In this document: piece by piece, positions 1-8,248 of the stretch | Numbering within the stretch: position 1 is the first letter of the stretch | How the letters are laid out: every line of letters starts with the position of its first letter | Assembly: GCF_036237315.1 (NCBI RefSeq) | Contig: NZ_CP108356.1 | Span: forward strand, 7,817,501-7,881,500 | Reading direction: 5' to 3' | Length of the DNA: 64,000 nt | DNA from: Streptomyces sp. NBC_01351 | GTDB lineage: Bacteria; Actinomycetota; Actinomycetes; Streptomycetales; Streptomycetaceae | Notes under the pieces: generated by a model | Databases searched by the model: none | The model's input: only the letters and a program-made list of their open reading frames with translations | Told to the model about the DNA's origin: nothing | Program-made: the position numbers and the translations under genes

Positions 1-282
1 GACTCCGGCGACACCGGGGTTGGTCATGGTCTGCGCGACGTAGACGATCGTCTTGCTTGGAACCGCCCCGGGGCCGGTCGTGGGCCCGTTCCAAGACGTG
101 TCGGTACGCTCGGCCCGCGCGACGGCCTCCTTCGCCCGCGCGAGTACGGCCGGGCAGCCGGCGGACGGGGGCGAGGCCGCGGTGGAGGGCTCGGACGAGC
201 CGCCTCCGCAGCCCGCGGCGAGGGTGGCGACGGCCGCCCACAAGGCCGCGGCCGCGAGGGTGCCGGTGCGGTTCGGGTACAC
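1..282 (-). CDS. Sugar ABC transporter substrate-binding lipoprotein (N-terminal part; runs off window)
   Basis: Only the first 94 codons are present; the C-terminus lies before base 1. The protein starts at a GTG with a good upstream site (GGTCAGGAG on the minus strand, 287-295). It has a short positive N-region, a hydrophobic stretch and a lipobox-like LAAGC ending at Cys25, followed by a Gly/Ser-rich linker, so it is an exported lipoprotein. The segment KTIVYVAQTMTNPG near the end fits the first beta strand of RbsB-type periplasmic binding proteins. It is the third gene of an ATPase-permease-binding-protein operon, 30 bp after the permease, and should deliver a sugar to that permease. The substrate cannot be told from this fragment. 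Confidence 0.8.
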   Translation of the reverse strand, partial: MYPNRTGTLAAAALWAAVATLAAGCGGGSSEPSTAASPPSAGCPAVLARAKEAVARAERTDTSWNGPTTGPGAVPSKTIVYVAQTMTNPGVAGV

Positions 283-312
283 GGTGCTCCTGACCGGGGG
301 TGCGCTGGGGGT

Positions 313-1356
313 CTACGGGGCGTCGGCTGCCCGCGGCGCCGACGGCCCGGGCTGCGCGTTCGGAGGGTGGCCGTCCGCCGCGGGCCGCGTGCGCAGCCGC
401 CGCCTGGCCGCGTAGCCGGCCAGGCCGACCGCCAGCAGCAGCGTGGCGCCGTTGAACAGCGGGGTGGCCCAGAACTGGGCGCCGAGCTGGCCGATCCCGG
501 CGAGCCCGACGGCGAGCACGCTGACGGCGACGAGGGTGCCGAGCGCGTTGGCGCGGCCGGGTCTGATCGTGGTGGAGCCGAGCAGCGCGCCGACGAAGGC
601 GGGCAGTAGGTAGTCCAGTCCGACACTCGGGTTGCCGATCTGCTGCTGCGCGGCGAGCAGGACCCCCGCGATGCCCACGACCAGGCCCGATCCGGCGAAG
701 GCGTAGACGGAGTACCTGCGCGTGGGGATGCCGATGATCGCGGCGGCGCGGGGGTTGGAGCCGACGACGTACAAGTACCGGCCGAACGGCAGCCGTTCCA
801 GCACCACCCACAGGACGACGACGGCGGCCAGGACGTAGAAGGCGGGCAGCGGCAGGCCAAGGAACCGGGCGTCGTAGAGTCCGGTGAAGGCGGCCGGCAG
901 GCCCTCCGGACCGGGCACGATCCGGCTGCCGTCCGTGAGCCATCCGGTGAGGGCGTACATGATGCTCCCGGTGCCCAGCGTGGCGATGAGGGAGTCGATC
1001 CGGGCGAACTCGACGACGACCCCGTTCAGGGCGCCGACCAGCACCCCGCCGAGGACGACGACGAGGCAGGCGAGCGGCCAGGGCGTCCCCCCGTCGACGA
1101 CGAGGTACATCACGAGGACGTGCGCCAGGCCCAGCCCGTAGCCGATGGACAGGTCGAACTTGCCGGTCGCGATCGGGATCGTCGCACCGAGTGCGAGGAG
1201 GGCGGGGATCGACTGGTTGGACAGGATCGAGGACACGTTGTCCCGGGTCGGGAAGGTGTCCGGCAGGGCGACGGAGAAGAGCAGGAAGAGCAGGGCGGCG
1301 AGGGCCGGCAGGCCGTAGTTTCCGATGATGTGCCCGCGCGGGGACCAGGGGGTCAC
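313..1356 (-). CDS. Sugar ABC transporter permease (RbsC/BPD_transp_2 family)
   Basis: A 347-residue integral membrane protein with about 8-10 hydrophobic segments. The motifs ATGKFDLSIGY and GRYLYVVGSNPRAA are hallmarks of RbsC/XylH-type permeases of the CUT2 sugar uptake class. It forms the membrane channel working with the ATPase encoded just upstream. The GTG start overlaps the ATPase stop in a GTGA arrangement at 1353-1356, which implies translational coupling. A long in-frame extension upstream runs antisense to the ATPase frame and is not real. Substrate unknown; ribose-, xylose- or rhamnose-like sugars are typical for the class. Confidence 0.9.
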   Translation of the reverse strand: MTPWSPRGHIIGNYGLPALAALLFLLFSVALPDTFPTRDNVSSILSNQSIPALLALGATIPIATGKFDLSIGYGLGLAHVLVMYLVVDGGTPWPLACLVVVLGGVLVGALNGVVVEFARIDSLIATLGTGSIMYALTGWLTDGSRIVPGPEGLPAAFTGLYDARFLGLPLPAFYVLAAVVVLWVVLERLPFGRYLYVVGSNPRAAAIIGIPTRRYSVYAFAGSGLVVGIAGVLLAAQQQIGNPSVGLDYLLPAFVGALLGSTTIRPGRANALGTLVAVSVLAVGLAGIGQLGAQFWATPLFNGATLLLAVGLAGYAARRRLRTRPAADGHPPNAQPGPSAPRAADAP

Positions 1357-2918
1357 GGGGCCGTCGCGCTTCCGGTGATCGGAGGCATGGCCGACGCGGC
1401 GCGGGTGAGTTCCACGGGCGTCAGGGCGGCGCCCGCCGGCTCGGCCGCCACCGATCCGCGTACGAAGACCAGCGCGCGGTGGCAGAGGTCCGCGACCTCC
1501 TCGAAGTCGGTGGACACCAGCAGGACCGCCACGCCCTCGGCTGCCGCCCCGTCGAGCAGCCCGTGGATCGCCGCCTTGGCGCCCACGTCCACGCTCGCGG
1601 TCGGCTCCTCGAGGATCAACAGCCGCAGCCGCCCCCGGAGGGCCCGGCCGAGGACGACCTTCTGCTGGTGGCCGCCGGACAGGGTGGCGAGGGGCACCTC
1701 GCTGTCGCGGGGGCGCACCGAGAACCGTTCGATCAGACCGGCCGCCTCGCGCCGCTCGCGCCGGGGACCGAGCCATCGCCACGCGGGGACACCGGCAGCC
1801 CGCGGGTTCGCCAGGAGGTTCTCCCGGACCGTCAGATCGGGGGCGCAGCCCTCCTCCTGGCGGTTGGCGGGCACGAAACCGACGCCCCGGCCGAGGGCGG
1901 CGGCCACGGTGCGGGGGTGGTACGGCCGGCCGTCGAGCAGTGCCCGTCCGCCGAGCGGCGGCAGCGCGCCCGCGAGGGCGCGGCCCAGGTGCATGTGGCC
2001 GGCGCCGGTCAGCCCGACCATGCCGACGATCTCCCCGGGCGCCAGATCCAGGCTGACGGGCCCGGTGCGCCGCGTCGTCACGGCGTCGAGGCGCAGTACG
2101 GGAGGACGGCCCGCGGGCACGGCGGCGGCCGGTCCGCGCCCGGCCGGTAGCCCGCCCGCGATGTCCCGGACCAGGCGGGCGGGGCCGTACCCGGCGAGCG
2201 GCCCGCCGCTGACCAGGCGGCCGTCGCGCAGGACGGCGAACGCGTCGGCGACCCGGTACACCTCGTCGAGGCGGTGGCTGACGTACAGGATGCCGTGCCC
2301 CCGGTCGCGCAGGGCGTGCAGCACGTCGAAGAGGCGGGCGCAGTCCGCGGCGGGGAGCGTGGCGGTCGGCTCGTCGAGGACGAAGAGCTCCGCCCGCCGC
2401 GCGAGGGCCCGGGCGATGGCCACCAGGGAACGCTCGGCGGGCGCCAGGTCCACGATCCGGGCGTCGGCGTCCAGGTGCCCGGCGACGATCCGCAGGGCCT
2501 CGGCGCATTGCTCCCGGGTCCGCCGCCAGGAGATCAGGCCGTGGCGGCGCGCGTAGCCCGTCCCCAGGGCGATGTTCTCGGCGACCGTCATCCACTCCAC
2601 CAGGCCGAGGTCCTGGTGGATGAACGACATCTTCCCGGAGGCCGCTTCGGACCGGAGCGGGTGCCCGGCCACCGTGACCTCGCCCTCGTCGGCGCGATGG
2701 ACCCCGGCGAGCACCTTGATGAGGGTGGACTTCCCGGCGCCGTTGGGGCCGAGGAGGGCGAGCACGCTGCCGCGGTGGAGGTCGAGGTCGACCGCGTCCA
2801 GCGCGACGGTGCCGCCGAACCGTTTGCCCAGACCGCGTATCCGTACGAGCGGCTCCCCGGCGGAGCGCCGGGGCGGGTGGCTCGTCGAGGTGTCGGAAGG
2901 GTCATGGGCGTCATGCAC
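1353..2918 (-). CDS. Sugar ABC transporter ATP-binding protein (RbsA/MglA type, two NBDs)
   Basis: About 521 residues carrying two fused nucleotide-binding domains, the normal layout of RbsA/MglA ATPases of CUT2 sugar importers. The first NBD has an intact Walker A (GPNGAGKST) and a degenerate signature (LAPAERSLVAIARAL). The second has a degenerate P-loop (GLTGAGHMHLG) but an intact signature (LSGGHQQKVVLGRAL) and a Walker B leading to EEPTASVD. This asymmetry is normal for the family. I chose the GTG at 2918 because GGAG lies 6 nt upstream; an in-frame GTG at 2990 adds 24 low-complexity residues without a good ribosome site. First gene of the importer operon. Confidence 0.88.
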   Translation of the reverse strand: MHDAHDPSDTSTSHPPRRSAGEPLVRIRGLGKRFGGTVALDAVDLDLHRGSVLALLGPNGAGKSTLIKVLAGVHRADEGEVTVAGHPLRSEAASGKMSFIHQDLGLVEWMTVAENIALGTGYARRHGLISWRRTREQCAEALRIVAGHLDADARIVDLAPAERSLVAIARALARRAELFVLDEPTATLPAADCARLFDVLHALRDRGHGILYVSHRLDEVYRVADAFAVLRDGRLVSGGPLAGYGPARLVRDIAGGLPAGRGPAAAVPAGRPPVLRLDAVTTRRTGPVSLDLAPGEIVGMVGLTGAGHMHLGRALAGALPPLGGRALLDGRPYHPRTVAAALGRGVGFVPANRQEEGCAPDLTVRENLLANPRAAGVPAWRWLGPRRERREAAGLIERFSVRPRDSEVPLATLSGGHQQKVVLGRALRGRLRLLILEEPTASVDVGAKAAIHGLLDGAAAEGVAVLLVSTDFEEVADLCHRALVFVRGSVAAEPAGAALTPVELTRAASAMPPITGSATAP

Positions 2919-3015
2919 GGACGTCTCCGGGGCCGGCCTCGGATCCCCCTGTCGGGAGGCTGGGACAGGCAGGATGCTACTGGCACTCACAGGGCAAATC
3001 CGGGCATGACAGGTC

Positions 3016-5796
3016 CTATGCGGCCTCCAGGGCGCATTCGGCCCAGATGACCTTGCCCCGGGGGGTGTAGCGGGCGCCCCAGGCCTGAGCCAGCTGCGCG
3101 ACGAGGAACAGCCCCCGGCCGCCCTCGTCGGTGGTGGCGGCCCGCCGCAGGTGCGGGGCGGTGCTGCTGCCGTCGGAGACCTCGCAGATCAGGGCGCGGT
3201 CGTGGATCAGGCGCACCTGGATCGGCTCGGTCCCGTAACGGACGGCGTTGGTGACCAGCTCGCTCAGCAGCAGCTCGGCGGCGAACGAGAGTTCCTCCAG
3301 CCCCCAGTCGGCCAGCTGCCGGGTGGCGGCGGCGCGGATGTCGGAGACCCGCGCGGGATCGGCCGGCAGGTCCCACACGGCGATCCGGTCGGCGGGCAGG
3401 GTGTGGGTGCGGGCGACGAGCAGGGCGATGTCGTCGGTGGGGTGCTCGGGCGCCATGGCGTCCATGACCGCCTGGCAGGTGTCCTCGGGGCTCCGGTCCG
3501 TGTGGGCCAGGGCGCGGCTCAGCTGATCGAGGGCGACGTCGATGTCGCGGTGGCGGTCCTCGACCAGCCCGTCGGTGTAGAGGACGAGGGTGCTGTCCTC
3601 GGGGAGCTCGATCTCGGCCGTCTCGAAGGGCAGGCCGCCCAGGCCCAGCGGGGGCCCGGCGGGCAGATCGGGGAAGCGCACGCTGCCGTCGGGATGGATC
3701 AGGGCGGGCGGCAGGTGGCCGGCCCGGGCCATGGTGCACTGTCGCGAGGTGGGGTCGTAGATGACGTACAGACAGGTGGCGCCGACGATCCCGATGCTGC
3801 CCGTGGAGTGGTCGTCCCCCTCCTCCCGGTCCAGGCGCACCAGGAGGTTGTCCAGGTGGGTCAGGAGCTCGTCGGGGGCGAGTTCGAGTTCGGCGAAGTT
3901 GCGTGCGGCGGTCCGCAGCCGCCCCATCGTGGCGGCGGCGTGCAGCCCGTGGCCGACGACGTCGCCCACGAGGAGGGCGACGCGGGCGCCGGACAGGGGG
4001 ATGACGTCGAACCAGTCGCCGCCCACGCCCGATTCGGCGGGCAGGTAGCGGTGCGCGACCTCGACGGCGCCCTGGTCGGGCAGGCCGCGCGGGAGCAGGC
4101 TGCGCTGGAGCGCCAGGGCCAGGGTGTGCTCCCGGGTGTAGCGGCGGGCGTTGTCGATGCACAGGGCGGCGCGGGCCGCGAGTTCCTGCGCGAGCCGGCT
4201 GTCGTCGTCCCCGAAGGGGGCGGGGTCCTGCGCGCGGTAGAAGCTCGCGATGCCCAGCAGGACGCCGCGGGCGAGCAGGGGGACGGCGATGAGGGAGTGC
4301 ACGCCGAGCGCCATGATCCGCCGGGCACGCTCCGGATCCTGGGCGATCCAGCCGGCCGCGGAAGCCAGCTCGGGTTCCAGGAACGTGTGCCCTTCGGTCA
4401 GACAGCGCCTGACGGGGTTCCCGGGGCGGAGCTCCACGTGCCGGCCTGCCGGGTAGAAGGGGCAGTCGTCGCGGATGCCGTGGACCACCGTGCGGTGCAG
4501 GTCCCTCCCGGGAACGGCGGGCTCGTCGCCGCGCAGGACGGCCTCGGGCAGATCGACGGTGACGTAGTCGGCCAGGGCCGGGACCGCGATCTCGGCGAGT
4601 TCCCGGGCCGTGCGGGTCACGTCCAGGGTGGTGCCGATACGGGTGCTGGCCTCGGCCAGCAGCTCCAGGCGCCGCCGCGCCTCGACGGCGTACTTCCCGA
4701 CCTCCGGCTCGCCCACCAGCACCAGCCCGCGGACCGTGCCGGGACGGGGTCCGGTGGACGCCGGCGTCGGTCCGGCGGGCGGCGATCCGGTGCGGGAGGG
4801 CCCGGAGCGGGGCGAGACGGAGAGGTGGTGGACCGGCGCGGTGTCGCTGCTGAGCACGGCCTCTACGACCATGCCCCGCACCCCGGAGCGGCTGGTGACC
4901 GGGCGGCTCAGCAAGGTGGCCTCCCGGCCGTGGGGGAGGGGAACGTCGACGGCGGCCCGCCGGGAGGCGGAGATCAGCTCGGTCGCCTTCTCCTTGAGGA
5001 CCATCTGATCGTGCGGGTCCAGCTCCAGCTCGCCCAGTGCGTCCAGCTCGGCGGGGTCTGCCGACTCGGCCGACTCGACGGGGAGCGTCGGCCCCATGTG
5101 GTGCCCGTCCTGGGCGTCCCCGCGCGTACGGGCCCGCAGTTCGGCATCGAGGTACGCCCGCAGCAGCCCGCGTTCGCGCGCCGAGCTGTGCTCCATCAGC
5201 CGCCGCTCGATCGACTCGGCCGCCCGCCGCAGCAGGACGGGGAGGGCCGGGTGCTCGTAGGCGTGCGGGTACCCGAAGCAGAGCACGCCCGCGATGCGTC
5301 CGCTGAGCTGGTCGCGGATGGGGACGGCGCAGCAGCCGTTCGACTGGGCGCGTTCGGCGAAGTGTTCCGCGCCGTAGACCTGGATGGGACCCCGCTCGGC
5401 CAGGGCGAGGCCGATGCCGTTCGTCCCGGCGAACCGCTCGGCGAAGACGAAGCCGGGCACGCTCTGGATGGGGGGCAGGCTCCACGCCAAGGAGGGCTCG
5501 CCGAAGCGGCGTTGCAGCACGGTGCCGTTCGCGTCGGCGACCGAGATGTTCATGCGGCTGCCGGAGAACCGGGACTGCAGCTGGTCGAGGACGGGTCCGG
5601 CGGCCCGTACGAGCCGACTGTCCGGATCGAAGTCGTCCCGGTAGGGCAGCTCGGTCTGGTCCGGCGACAGTCCCAACAGTCGGCAGCGCAGCCACGAGTT
5701 CAGGATCGGGCTCCGCACCCCGGTCTCGACCGGCTCGCCCACCAGGAATCGCTCACGGGAGCGTGCGGGACCGATCTGCTCTCCCGTGACCCCCAT
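3016..5796 (-). CDS. Multidomain SpoIIE phosphatase with AcoR-like sensor, GAF and HATPase domains
   Basis: About 926 residues. Order: an N-terminal GAF-like sensor resembling that of AcoR-type activators (SPILNSWLRC then a redox/ligand-type fold, roughly 15-215), a PAS-like stretch near 230-320, a GAF domain near 375-550, a PP2C/SpoIIE phosphatase near 570-780 (GGDWFDVIPL, VGDVVGHGLHA, LYTDGLVE, DDIALLVAR) and a C-terminal RsbW-like HATPase (LLSELVTNAVRYG, GRGLFLVAQL). Such fusions dephosphorylate STAS-domain antagonists and may also phosphorylate them, as described for S. coelicolor OsaC in osmotic control of sigma B. The start at 5796 is favoured because GGGGAG lies 8 nt upstream; ATG 5802 and GTG 5805 are too close to it. 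Ordered 10-bp repeats lie directly upstream. Confidence 0.9.
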   Translation of the reverse strand: MGVTGEQIGPARSRERFLVGEPVETGVRSPILNSWLRCRLLGLSPDQTELPYRDDFDPDSRLVRAAGPVLDQLQSRFSGSRMNISVADANGTVLQRRFGEPSLAWSLPPIQSVPGFVFAERFAGTNGIGLALAERGPIQVYGAEHFAERAQSNGCCAVPIRDQLSGRIAGVLCFGYPHAYEHPALPVLLRRAAESIERRLMEHSSARERGLLRAYLDAELRARTRGDAQDGHHMGPTLPVESAESADPAELDALGELELDPHDQMVLKEKATELISASRRAAVDVPLPHGREATLLSRPVTSRSGVRGMVVEAVLSSDTAPVHHLSVSPRSGPSRTGSPPAGPTPASTGPRPGTVRGLVLVGEPEVGKYAVEARRRLELLAEASTRIGTTLDVTRTARELAEIAVPALADYVTVDLPEAVLRGDEPAVPGRDLHRTVVHGIRDDCPFYPAGRHVELRPGNPVRRCLTEGHTFLEPELASAAGWIAQDPERARRIMALGVHSLIAVPLLARGVLLGIASFYRAQDPAPFGDDDSRLAQELAARAALCIDNARRYTREHTLALALQRSLLPRGLPDQGAVEVAHRYLPAESGVGGDWFDVIPLSGARVALLVGDVVGHGLHAAATMGRLRTAARNFAELELAPDELLTHLDNLLVRLDREEGDDHSTGSIGIVGATCLYVIYDPTSRQCTMARAGHLPPALIHPDGSVRFPDLPAGPPLGLGGLPFETAEIELPEDSTLVLYTDGLVEDRHRDIDVALDQLSRALAHTDRSPEDTCQAVMDAMAPEHPTDDIALLVARTHTLPADRIAVWDLPADPARVSDIRAAATRQLADWGLEELSFAAELLLSELVTNAVRYGTEPIQVRLIHDRALICEVSDGSSTAPHLRRAATTDEGGRGLFLVAQLAQAWGARYTPRGKVIWAECALEAA

Positions 5797-5815
5797 CTGC
5801 ATCACTCCCCTTGCC

Positions 5816-5860
5816 GTGCGGTGACGTGCGGTGCGGTGTCGTGCGGTGCCGTGCGGTGAA
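5816..5860. repeat. 10-bp phased GTGCGGTG direct repeats upstream of the SpoIIE gene
   Basis: GTGCGGTG recurs at 5816, 5826, 5831, 5841 and 5851, four of the copies spaced by exact multiples of 10 bp. The array lies between the ribosome site of the phosphatase gene (starting 5796, minus strand) and an unusually AT-rich stretch at 5861-5910 that contains TATACT on the minus strand, a candidate -10 box. Position and helical phasing suggest a regulator binding array, but no family can be named. Confidence 0.45.
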
Positions 5861-5914
5861 AGTTGAATACGTTAAATAAGTCCCTTTTGAGTATATTCCC
5901 GATCATTTCCGGCT

Positions 5915-6850
5915 TCACAGGAGAGCGACCGGATTGACCGGTGAGCCCGTCCCGCCGGGGACGTCGAGGGGGGACACGACGATCATGAACTCGTAGCGTC
6001 CCGCCTCCGCGCAGGCGGCGGACAGCGCCTCCAGATCCAGGTTGTCCAGCAGCGGCACCCCCATGGCCGCCACGGCCAGGGCATGGACGGGGGAGTGCAG
6101 GCCCTCGACCGGGGAGGGCCGTACGTCGCTGTCCCCGTCCGCGCCGAGCAGGCTGATCGCCCGCTCGGCCAGCAGCGGCACCGCGTCGACGTGGAAGCCC
6201 GCGCAGGCGGCGTCGGCGTCCCACGGGCCCACCTCGCGGCGGCGCCGGAACCGGCCGGAGCGCAGCAGTACCGCGCACCCGTCGTCGATCCGGACGCCGA
6301 GCGCCCGCTCGGCGGCGATGACGTCACGGGCGCGCACCGCGTGGCCGGGCTCCAGCCAGGGGGCCCCGAGGACGGCGGGCAGGTCGAGGAGCACGCCCTT
6401 GGTGACGAGCGGGCCGAGCGCCGCCACCGAGCCGAAGCGGGCGCCGCCGGCGTCGATGGCCCCGCGCGCCGGGTGTCCCCCGTAGAGCAGCCCCCGGTAG
6501 GCGACGTGTGACAGCGCGTCGAGGTGGCTGACGGCCTTGCCGTGGTAGTCGACGGCGAGGAAGTCCTTGTAGGTGGCCGGTTCGGGCGGCTCCACGTCGC
6601 CGAGGTCGGTCATGTGGTGCAGGGCGGGCTTGCCGTTGTCGGGGCCGGGCCGGGTGTTCCACGGCAGCCCCAGCGGCACCGTCCTGCCGTCCCGGACCAG
6701 GGCGGCGGCCCGGCGCACGTGGTCCGGGGTGACCCGGTTCCAGGCGCCCCGGTCGGCCGGATCCCAGCGGCCCCACGTACGGACCGAGGCGAAGAGGGCG
6801 TCGAATTCCGCACGGGAGACCCGGGGAACCTCCGCGGGGTCGGTGCTCAT
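5915..6850 (-). CDS. Cyclase family protein (kynurenine formamidase-like metal hydrolase)
   Basis: 311 residues starting at the ATG giving MSTDPAEVPRVS. The central motif SHLDALSH matches the H-x-x-x-x-x-H metal-binding signature of the cyclase/formamidase family (PF04199), whose members hydrolyse or cyclise small amides, for example N-formylkynurenine. The rest of the fold is recognisable: GVLLDLPAVLG, a second segment ending in LLRSGRFRRRRE, and a late region GLHSPVHALAVAAMGVPLLDNLD that usually carries a catalytic His. The protein is longer than bacterial KynB (about 210), matching the larger actinobacterial subgroup. Neighbours are unrelated signalling genes, so the substrate is unknown. 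Confidence 0.85.
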   Translation of the reverse strand: MSTDPAEVPRVSRAEFDALFASVRTWGRWDPADRGAWNRVTPDHVRRAAALVRDGRTVPLGLPWNTRPGPDNGKPALHHMTDLGDVEPPEPATYKDFLAVDYHGKAVSHLDALSHVAYRGLLYGGHPARGAIDAGGARFGSVAALGPLVTKGVLLDLPAVLGAPWLEPGHAVRARDVIAAERALGVRIDDGCAVLLRSGRFRRRREVGPWDADAACAGFHVDAVPLLAERAISLLGADGDSDVRPSPVEGLHSPVHALAVAAMGVPLLDNLDLEALSAACAEAGRYEFMIVVSPLDVPGGTGSPVNPVALL

Positions 6851-6998
6851 GGGAGTGCGTGCCCTCCAAGCCCTTGGGGAGGCGGGGCGGCCCGCCGCTT
6901 TCCGCATGCATACCCGCTCGGGCGGTGGCCGGACGGTCCCGGGGGCCGGATGCGCCGATGAGTGGCGGCCCTGTGCCCGGGCAGGGCAGGCTGTACAC

Positions 6999-8207
6999 AT
7001 GAGAGCGCCCGTGCGCTCGCCCCCGGGGACGGGAGCCGGCGGCCACCACCAGGTCCTTTTCACTCTCGCGGAGTGCGTGCCCTTCGCGATCGCCCTGCTG
7101 GTGCTCCTCGTCGAGCTCACGCCCGTCCACTTCGTCTACACCGGCCCCCTGCTGGTCGCGACGCCCGCGCTGGCGGCCGTGACGATGGGTCCCAAGGGCA
7201 CCCTCGCGGCAGCCGGGGTGGCCCTCGCGGTCAGCGTGACCACCGCCACCCACAACCAGGCCTGGGGCGGGCAGCAGGTGTACACGAACCTCCTGGCCCT
7301 GTCCCTGGTGTCGGTGGCGAGCGTCATGACGAGCCGCGCCGTGCGCACGCGCCGGGAGAACGAGCTCAACCAGGTCCGCCGGATCGCCGCCGCCGCCCAG
7401 GAGGTCCTGCTGAGGCCCGTGCCGGACCGGCTGGGCTCCGTACGGGCGGCCAGCATGTACCTGGCCGCCGAGACGGGCGCGCAGATCGGCGGCGACCTGT
7501 ACGAGGCCGTCCAGACCCGCTACGGGGTCCGGATGATCGTCGGGGACGTCCGGGGCAAGGGGCTGCCCGCCGTACGGGCCGCCGCGGTCGTGCTCGGTGC
7601 GTTCCGGGAGTCCGTGCACTACGAGGACGACCTGGTGGAGGTCGTCAACCACTGCGCGGAGGCCCTGCGGCGGGACGCCGCCCTGGCGGACGCGGGCGTC
7701 GGTGCGGCGCTGGCCGACAGCGAGGACACCCTCCTGGAGGGCTTCGTCACCGCGCTCGTGGCGCAGATCCCCGACGGCCCCGACATCGAGGTGATCAACC
7801 GGGGCCACCCGCCACCGCTGCTGATGAGCGGCGGTACGGTCCGGGCCCTCACGCCCACCGGCCCGCTGCCGCCGCTCGGCCTGGAGGAATTCATCAGCGG
7901 CCCTCCCGGCCGGCCGGACCGCCATCCGTTCGCCCCGGGGGACCGGCTGCTGCTGTACACGGACGGCGTCATCGAGGCCCGCGACGCCGACCGCACCTTC
8001 TTCGACCTGTCCGAAGCCATGGCCTCGATGCGCAACCACACCCGCCCCGCGTTCCTGGAAGGCCTGCGCCAGGCGCTGCTCCGCCACACCCAGGGCGCCC
8101 TGGCGGACGACGTGGCGGTCATCCTCGTCGACCGCCTCGACCCGGATCCGTCCCGGGAGGGGCCGACCGCACCCGGCAGCACTCGGAAGGGACTGCCCCC
8201 GGCCTAA
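6999..8207 (+). CDS. Membrane-anchored SpoIIE-type serine phosphatase
   Basis: 402 residues. Two or three hydrophobic segments lie within residues 25-110 (FAIALLVLLVELTP, LAALVSVASVMTS-like stretches), followed by a PP2C/SpoIIE domain from about 130 to 385 with GGDLYEAVQT, VGDVRGKGLPAVRAAA, INRGHPPPLL, LLLYTDGVIEARD and DDVAVILVDRL. The Asp residues for the Mn/Mg centre are present. It probably dephosphorylates a STAS anti-anti-sigma factor at the membrane. It is a close paralogue of the gene at 31068-32159. Start: ATG 6999 after the divergently transcribed cyclase gene; the longer upstream frame overlaps that gene and is rejected. Confidence 0.9.
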   Translation: MRAPVRSPPGTGAGGHHQVLFTLAECVPFAIALLVLLVELTPVHFVYTGPLLVATPALAAVTMGPKGTLAAAGVALAVSVTTATHNQAWGGQQVYTNLLALSLVSVASVMTSRAVRTRRENELNQVRRIAAAAQEVLLRPVPDRLGSVRAASMYLAAETGAQIGGDLYEAVQTRYGVRMIVGDVRGKGLPAVRAAAVVLGAFRESVHYEDDLVEVVNHCAEALRRDAALADAGVGAALADSEDTLLEGFVTALVAQIPDGPDIEVINRGHPPPLLMSGGTVRALTPTGPLPPLGLEEFISGPPGRPDRHPFAPGDRLLLYTDGVIEARDADRTFFDLSEAMASMRNHTRPAFLEGLRQALLRHTQGALADDVAVILVDRLDPDPSREGPTAPGSTRKGLPPA

Positions 8208-8236
8208 TTGGCTTCGGGCGGCGCGGGGGTGAGCAG

Positions 8237-8242
8237 TAGCAT
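8237..8242 (+). promoter_or_regulatory. Putative leaderless -10 box for the HEAT-repeat gene
   Basis: TAGCAT ends exactly 6 nt before the ATG at 8249 and no Shine-Dalgarno sequence is visible. TANNNT, 6-7 nt, ATG is the usual pattern of leaderless transcripts in actinobacteria. The -35 region is not clear. Confidence 0.45.
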
Positions 8243-8248
8243 CCCCGG

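Noticed and set aside
313..2595. Extended reading of the permease to 2595
   Set aside because: The extra 400 codons overlap the ATPase gene out of frame and are Arg/Pro-rich; the GTG at 1356 gives the right protein length.
3151..5859. 900-codon plus-strand frame opposite the SpoIIE phosphatase
   Set aside because: Gly/Val/Asp/Gln-rich nonsense typical of antisense GC-rich DNA; the minus-strand frame has complete domains.
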